Shown piece by piece: positions 7,821 through 10,570 of a stretch of 10,570 bases of DNA. The notes below the pieces were generated by a model. It saw nothing but the letters and a program-made list of their open reading frames with translations, ran no database searches and was not told where the DNA came from. Each line of letters begins with the position of its first letter. The stretch's first letter is position 1. The position numbers and the translations under genes were made by a program. Origin of the DNA: Candidatus Omnitrophota bacterium (GTDB lineage Bacteria > Omnitrophota > Gorgyraeia > Aquiviventales > Aquiviventaceae); contig JACPAW010000136.1 in assembly GCA_016180605.1 (NCBI GenBank), positions 2,177 through 12,746 of the forward strand, written 5' to 3'.

Positions 7821-7961
7821 GTCCTAATTTGACGGGTGACGCGGCCGAGGGGCACCCCACGACGAGGCTGCGGGGGATGGGGGGTAGGACTATCGGATAT
7901 GAAGGATCCCCCGAGCCGAGGAGTGGGGATACGGCCGCGGCAGGACCCGTCAAATTAGGAC
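7821..7961. repeat. MITE-like element with perfect 17-bp terminal inverted repeats
   Basis: GTCCTAATTTGACGGGT at 7821-7837 is matched exactly by its reverse complement at 7945-7961. Inside, GCGGCCG (7841-7847) pairs with CGGCCGC (7932-7938), GGGG/CCCC form a tight hairpin at 7849-7858, and CGGGGGAT (7871-7878) pairs with ATCCCCCG (7906-7913), extended by GGCT/AGCC after a one-base bulge. The 141 bp fill the nuoJ-nuoK gap, leaving only 6 nt after the nuoJ stop and 10 nt before the nuoK ATG. No frame of useful length or transposase lies within it, and no target-site duplication is obvious. It fits a non-autonomous element or repeat family; an intercistronic RNA structure is the alternative. Confidence 0.85.
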
Positions 7962-7967
7962 AGTGTC

Positions 7968-8537
7968 TCATCTTGAGAACCGTTGCTTCTCGGACGCCAG
8001 AGCCACGGAGCCGATGAGCGCAACCAGGATGACTAGCGAAATGACTTCAAACGGAAGGACGAGCAGCACTACCAACTGCTGGCCTAAAGCCGCTGTGGTC
8101 GGGGCTAACCCGGCATCGGGAAGATGCTCCGGCAAGGACCAGGTAGAGGCCGTCAGCAGAACGAATAAACCCACGGATGCGATCCCTGCTGGCAAGGGAG
8201 GCCGATTGACGACCGAGCCGGTAATATCATTGCCGGCGAGGGAGTGACGCCAACCGCAGGGTTGGCGGCCGACCGAGCCTCCAGACTGATGGAACTTGGC
8301 TGTCAGCATGATGCCAAAAATGATCAGTGTCAGGATGGCCCCGACATACACGAGGATCTGCGTAAATGCCAAGAACTCCGCTCCTAAAAGCAGGAAAAAA
8401 CCAGCGACTGCGATTAAGGCCAGTCCCAAGCTTAAGGCAGCACGGAATAAGTTGCGCAAGGTGACGGTCCAAACCGCACCCATCAAGGCAAGGGCTGCCA
8501 AGATAACGAAAGCAATCGTATAACCGCCGGTTGGCAT
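7968..8537 (-). CDS. nuoJ: NADH-quinone oxidoreductase subunit J (with apparent in-frame insert)
   Basis: The 189-residue product is a complex I membrane subunit that sits among the small subunits near NuoA and NuoK. TM3 with its family motif QILVYVGAILTLIIFGIML (60-78) is clear, as is the last helix FEVISLVILVALIGSVALA (163-181). The loop after TM3 (about 81-118) is unusual. It holds GSV at 87-89 and again at 107-109, encoded by an identical 9-bp sequence, with GRQPCGWRHSLAGNDIT between, and this DNA folds into two hairpins. I chose the ATG at 8537 because family similarity begins there; the frame runs on to 8648 but through a repeat. No Shine-Dalgarno precedes the ATG. Upstream is pyrE, not nuoI. 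Confidence 0.93.
   Translation of the reverse strand: MPTGGYTIAFVILAALALMGAVWTVTLRNLFRAALSLGLALIAVAGFFLLLGAEFLAFTQILVYVGAILTLIIFGIMLTAKFHQSGGSVGRQPCGWRHSLAGNDITGSVVNRPPLPAGIASVGLFVLLTASTWSLPEHLPDAGLAPTTAALGQQLVVLLVLPFEVISLVILVALIGSVALASEKQRFSR
8211..8279. repeat. Palindromic in-frame insert in nuoJ bounded by a 9-bp direct repeat
   Basis: GACCGAGCC occurs at 8211-8219 and again at 8271-8279, exactly 60 bp apart. Between lie two inverted repeats: GCCGGTAAT (8217-8225) against ATTGCCGGC (8229-8237), one mismatch and a 3-nt loop; and CGCCAACC (8248-8255) against GGTTGGCG (8260-8267), perfect with a 4-nt loop. Sixty bp equals 20 codons, so nuoJ stays in frame. The insertion itself is inferred; the repeats are seen. 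Confidence 0.65.
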
Positions 8538-8550
8538 GAATGGAGGGGGG

Positions 8551-8713
8551 ATTATCCCCACACCTGCTGGAGCCCCGCCAAAGGCGGGGCGTGGCCGCAC
8601 GAAGGTTTTAAGAACAAGGAAGCGGCCATGGCGGTATCTTTCTGCCAAACCGAATAGGAAAAAGATCGATTCATTCTAGGAAAGATACCGCCAGCAGCAG
8701 GTGTGGGGATTAT
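8551..8713. repeat. Nested inverted-repeat element with possible four-way junction
   Basis: Outer arms at 8551-8569 (ATTATCCCCACACCTGCTG) and 8695-8713 are inverted copies with one mismatch. Enclosed, with only 1-2 unpaired bases between them, are three hairpins: GCCCCGCC/GGCGGGGC (8572-8590, loop AAA), TGGCCGC/GCGGCCA (8592-8598 with 8622-8628), and GGCGGTATCTTTC/GAAAGATACCGCC (8630-8642 with 8680-8692, 37-nt loop). The element fills the pyrE-nuoJ gap, its right arm includes the pyrE stop, and it leaves 13 nt before the nuoJ ATG. None of the hairpins is followed by a T-run on the coding strand, so none is a clear terminator. It could be a mobile repeat or a leader RNA for nuoJ. Confidence 0.8.
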
Positions 8714-8717
8714 AGCA
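8709..8717 (-). promoter_or_regulatory. Candidate extended -10 promoter at the pyr/nuo border
   Basis: Read on the minus strand, TGCTATAAT is a perfect extended -10 overlapping the last codons and stop of pyrE. No convincing -35 lies 16-18 nt upstream. A transcript starting near 8702 would carry the inner hairpins of the repeat element as a leader ahead of nuoJ, but only part of the outer stem. This is inferred from the hexamer alone. Confidence 0.35.
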
Positions 8718-9300
8718 TAGGGCGGCTGACGATGCGACCAGGACGCGTTACGGGAATCTGCTCACTGCAAAGGGGGCAAGCATGAGGGGCAAAGGTCTCA
8801 AAAGCCAGGGAAAGCAGGCGGACAAAACGGCGGCCGGGGAACCTGGCTTGTCCTCCGGAGCGATCCACAATGGTTCCAATTCCTATCACCTTGGCATTGA
8901 AGCTTTCGACTAACGCCGCCACTTTCTTGGCGGATTCGCCGGTAGTAATGGCATCTTCCACGATGATCACACGGTCTTTGCTCGTCAAGGTAAAACCGCG
9001 CCGCAGCTGCATTTCCGCGTCCACCCGCTCTGCGTACACCGCCCTGGCCTTAAGCGTCCGCGCGGCTTCATAGGCCACGAGGATGCCTCCAATGGCAGGG
9101 CCAATGGCAACCGTAGGACGCGAAGCCTTAAAGCGCCGGGCCAGCTCCGCACAGATGGCGGTTGCTTGTTTTGGATATTGCAGCACCTGGGCACATTGAA
9201 AATAATGCCCGCTATGCAAGCCCGAGGAAAGCTCGAAGTGGCCGCGTTGCAAGGCATTGCTGCGACGAAACATTTCCAAGATTTTTTCCCTCGTCAACAT
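8710..9300 (-). CDS. pyrE: Orotate phosphoribosyltransferase
   Basis: The 196-residue enzyme joins orotate to PRPP to give OMP, the fifth step of UMP synthesis. The PRPP-binding loop is RVIIVEDAITTGESAKK (110-126), with the paired acidic residues E115-D116. The N-terminal FELSSGLHSGHYFQC (22-36) and the RRGF loop (100-103) are typical. The C-terminus carries CPLC (175-178) within FAPHACPLCSEQIPVTRPGR, seen in the short, Thermus-type branch of the family and in place of the longer E. coli ending. The ATG at 9300 has GGGAGG 5 nt upstream and overlaps the pyrF end by 7 nt. The TAA stop is formed within the arm of the downstream inverted-repeat element, so the final residues might have been altered by its arrival. 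Confidence 0.96.
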   Translation of the reverse strand: MLTREKILEMFRRSNALQRGHFELSSGLHSGHYFQCAQVLQYPKQATAICAELARRFKASRPTVAIGPAIGGILVAYEAARTLKARAVYAERVDAEMQLRRGFTLTSKDRVIIVEDAITTGESAKKVAALVESFNAKVIGIGTIVDRSGGQARFPGRRFVRLLSLAFETFAPHACPLCSEQIPVTRPGRIVSRPML

Positions 9301-10007
9301 GCTTTCCTCCCTAATTTCATTTGTTCCAGAATGGACAATGCTGCAGCTTTAGGATCATCGGATGCCGTCACAGGGCGACCGACCACCAGCGCATCGGCTC
9401 CAGCCTCAAGGGCTTCTTGCGGTGTGGCCACGCGCCGATGGTCCGCTGCCTGTGCGGATGCCGGCCGAATCCCGGGGCAACCAATGTAGAGTTCCTTTCC
9501 GAAACTCCGCCGCAATAAAGCCGCCTCCTGCGCTGAAGCGACGACCCCCTCACAGCCGCACGCATAAGATCGCTTGGCCAGCTCGATCACGCGATCGGCG
9601 ACAGAAGTTCCCGCATCGGCAGACTCGGAGCCTACGCTCGTCAATAAAGTAACGGCCAAAACACGCGGGGGACGGACATGTAACCGGGAGGATTCTTGTT
9701 TGATGCCGCGCACGGCTGCGCGCAGCGTTTCTTCTCCCGCTGCCGCATGCACCGTGATCCAAGATGCTTCCAAACGCGCTGCGGCCTGACAGCTGGCTTC
9801 CACCGTCGATGGAATATCAAAGAATTTAAGATCGAGCATCACGTCAAACCCCAAGCCTCGCAGTTGACGGACGGCTTCGGGCCCGCAAGCGGTAAAAAGG
9901 ATGCTACCGACTTTGACGGCACAACCGATATCTTTAAGCAGATAGGCTACCGGCAAGGCCTCCTCGAACGAGAGCTGATCGAGGGCAATGATCAGCTGTT
10001 GCGACAT
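9294..10007 (-). CDS. pyrF: Orotidine 5'-phosphate decarboxylase
   Basis: The 237-residue TIM-barrel enzyme converts OMP to UMP. Catalytic residues are visible: D10 in LIIALD, K32 in AVKVGS, and the D59-x-K61-x-x-D64 charge network in LDLKFFDIP. Phosphate binding comes from VTLLTS (119-124), GCPGIRP (176-182) and VVGRPVTASDDP (208-219). The length is normal for the group I bacterial form. The frame extends upstream to 10049, but I prefer the ATG at 10007: MSQQLIIALDQ is the natural family start, AAAGGA lies about 10 nt before it, and the extra 14 residues are read from pyrD. The gene overlaps the pyrD end by 16 nt and the pyrE start by 7 nt, indicating tight coupling of the three pyr genes. 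Confidence 0.97.
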   Translation of the reverse strand: MSQQLIIALDQLSFEEALPVAYLLKDIGCAVKVGSILFTACGPEAVRQLRGLGFDVMLDLKFFDIPSTVEASCQAAARLEASWITVHAAAGEETLRAAVRGIKQESSRLHVRPPRVLAVTLLTSVGSESADAGTSVADRVIELAKRSYACGCEGVVASAQEAALLRRSFGKELYIGCPGIRPASAQAADHRRVATPQEALEAGADALVVGRPVTASDDPKAAALSILEQMKLGRKAC

Positions 10008-10570
10008 CCCATCAAGTCCTTTAACGAGTCCATTTGACGTCGATTGCAATGACGCTCCAGGTCTTTAACCAGGCAAGTGCCGGCGCGGGGGTTGATGAAA
10101 TGGGCCGTCCCCATCGCAACCGCGCTGGCTCCGGCTAAGAAATATTCCAAGGCATCTTGCAAACGAAGAATTCCTCCTGCAGCGATAATCGGAACTTTCA
10201 CGGACCGTGCAGTATACCACACTCTCCAGACGGTGAGGGGGCGAATTGCAGGCCCACTTAATCCTCCCGTAAGCGAACCCAGCACAGAGCAACCCGTTAT
10301 CGGATTCAGTTGCATCGCCGTATAGGTGTTGGCTATCGTCAGGGCATCCGCTTTGGCTTTCTCTGCTGCCTGGGCAATCGGAGTCAGGTCTGTAACGTCC
10401 GGGCTGAGTTTGGCAATTAAAAGTTTCTTGGTCACCCTTCGAGCCGTCTGCACCCAGGTGTACGTCGCTTGAGGATCCTGCGCCACCATCCGCTGAACCA
10501 GTGCGGAGTGCGGAGTACGGAGTGCGGAATCATCTACAGGCTTATCCTTCCACTCCGAACTCCGAACTCC
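9992..10570 (-). CDS. pyrD: Dihydroorotate dehydrogenase, class 1B-like (partial, N-terminus off window)
   Basis: The visible 192 codons are the C-terminal part of an FMN-dependent barrel enzyme that oxidises dihydroorotate to orotate. Landmarks are AKLSPDVTDL, the ANTYTAMQLNP segment, TGGLSGPAIRP, and the FMN-phosphate site AAGGI with AGASAVAMGTAHF. The pattern fits the cytosolic class 1B (catalytic subunit, normally paired with PyrK), though the catalytic cysteine loop and any pyrK lie outside the window. Just before DPQATYTWVQ, where relatives have a short CPNV-x-x-GG-x-x-FGxDP loop, the frame instead runs through a palindromic tandem repeat (10501-10570) with no stop codon, giving an odd segment (GVRSSEWKDKPVDDSALRTP, then HSALVQR). 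An ATG at 10489 is internal, not the start. It overlaps pyrF by 16 nt. Confidence 0.93.
   Translation of the reverse strand, partial: GVRSSEWKDKPVDDSALRTPHSALVQRMVAQDPQATYTWVQTARRVTKKLLIAKLSPDVTDLTPIAQAAEKAKADALTIANTYTAMQLNPITGCSVLGSLTGGLSGPAIRPLTVWRVWYTARSVKVPIIAAGGILRLQDALEYFLAGASAVAMGTAHFINPRAGTCLVKDLERHCNRRQMDSLKDLMGCRNS
10501..10570. repeat. 7-bp tandem repeat with inverted copy inside pyrD (runs off window)
   Basis: On the plus strand GTGCGGA recurs four times at 10501-10528 (the third copy is GTACGGA). After an 18-base spacer, ACTCCGA-type units run from 10552 to the window end as an inverted copy. Pairing 10505-10529 with 10548-10570 gives about 21 base pairs with two single mismatches and a 2-base bulge. 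The repeat is cut by the right edge, so its full length is unknown. The pyrD frame remains open through it. Confidence 0.8.

Noticed and set aside
7821..7961. A small gene or tRNA in the nuoJ-nuoK gap
   Set aside because: No frame with a ribosome binding site, and the stems do not match tRNA arm lengths or conserved tRNA bases.
8572..8590. Intrinsic terminator after pyrE (GCCCCGCC hairpin)
   Set aside because: On the minus strand the hairpin is followed by TCCAGCAGG with no T-run. A TTTTT run inside the inner loop has no GC-rich stem before it.
8538..8648. Longer NuoJ N-terminus (37 extra residues)
   Set aside because: The residues come from the inverted-repeat region, are Pro/Arg/Gly-rich, and have no counterpart in NuoJ proteins as I know them.
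10501..10570. Short-unit repeat considered as a CRISPR array
   Set aside because: Units are 7 bp, tandem and without spacers of constant length, and the frame is part of pyrD.

Overview
All protein genes in this window lie on the minus strand, so the window reads right to left as one long operon-like series: the 3' part of pyrD, then pyrF and pyrE (pyrimidine synthesis); nuoJ, nuoK, nuoL, nuoM and nuoN (membrane arm of complex I); atpZ, atpI, atpB, atpE and atpF, and the 5' part of atpH (F0 sector and stalk of ATP synthase). The left edge cuts atpH, and atpA/G/D/C would be expected beyond it. The right edge cuts pyrD. The organism is a bacterium with a respiratory, proton-type energy chain. 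A class 1B-like PyrD, a CPLC-motif PyrE and a pyr-nuo-atp fusion suggest an uncultured, non-model lineage. I cannot name the phylum from the sequence alone.

The layout is compact. Neighbouring genes overlap by 1-16 nt or are 10-38 nt apart, with two exceptions: the pyrE-nuoJ gap (172 nt) and the nuoJ-nuoK gap (157 nt). Each of these is almost exactly filled by an inverted-repeat element. The nuoJ-nuoK element is 141 bp with perfect 17-bp terminal inverted repeats. The pyrE-nuoJ element is 163 bp with 19-bp arms (one mismatch) enclosing three further hairpins, so that its RNA could fold as a four-way junction. The largest remaining gap, nuoL-nuoM, holds a perfect 10-bp-arm palindrome.

Two genes also appear to carry palindromic DNA in frame. 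nuoJ has a 60-bp segment bounded by a 9-bp direct repeat and containing two hairpins, in the loop after TM3. pyrD has a 7-bp tandem repeat that folds back on an inverted copy, placed in the loop before the conserved FGxDP-like segment, with the reading frame open throughout. Together these suggest a genome invaded by several kinds of small palindromic repeats, both between and within genes, comparable in principle to Rickettsia palindromic elements or MITEs. This is the most unusual thing in the window.

Functionally, the Nuo subunits pump protons as NADH is oxidised, and the ATP synthase uses that gradient. The pyr genes make UMP, and a class 1B PyrD would normally pass electrons to NAD via PyrK. 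The complex I cluster here holds only J-N; A-I are not in the window, and pyrE sits where nuoI/nuoH would be expected. The only two TATAAT hexamers I found on the minus strand are both extended -10 elements (TGnTATAAT) and lie at the pyr/nuo and nuo/atp borders, so each module may have its own promoter. No tRNA, rRNA, CRISPR array, transposase gene or convincing intrinsic terminator was seen.
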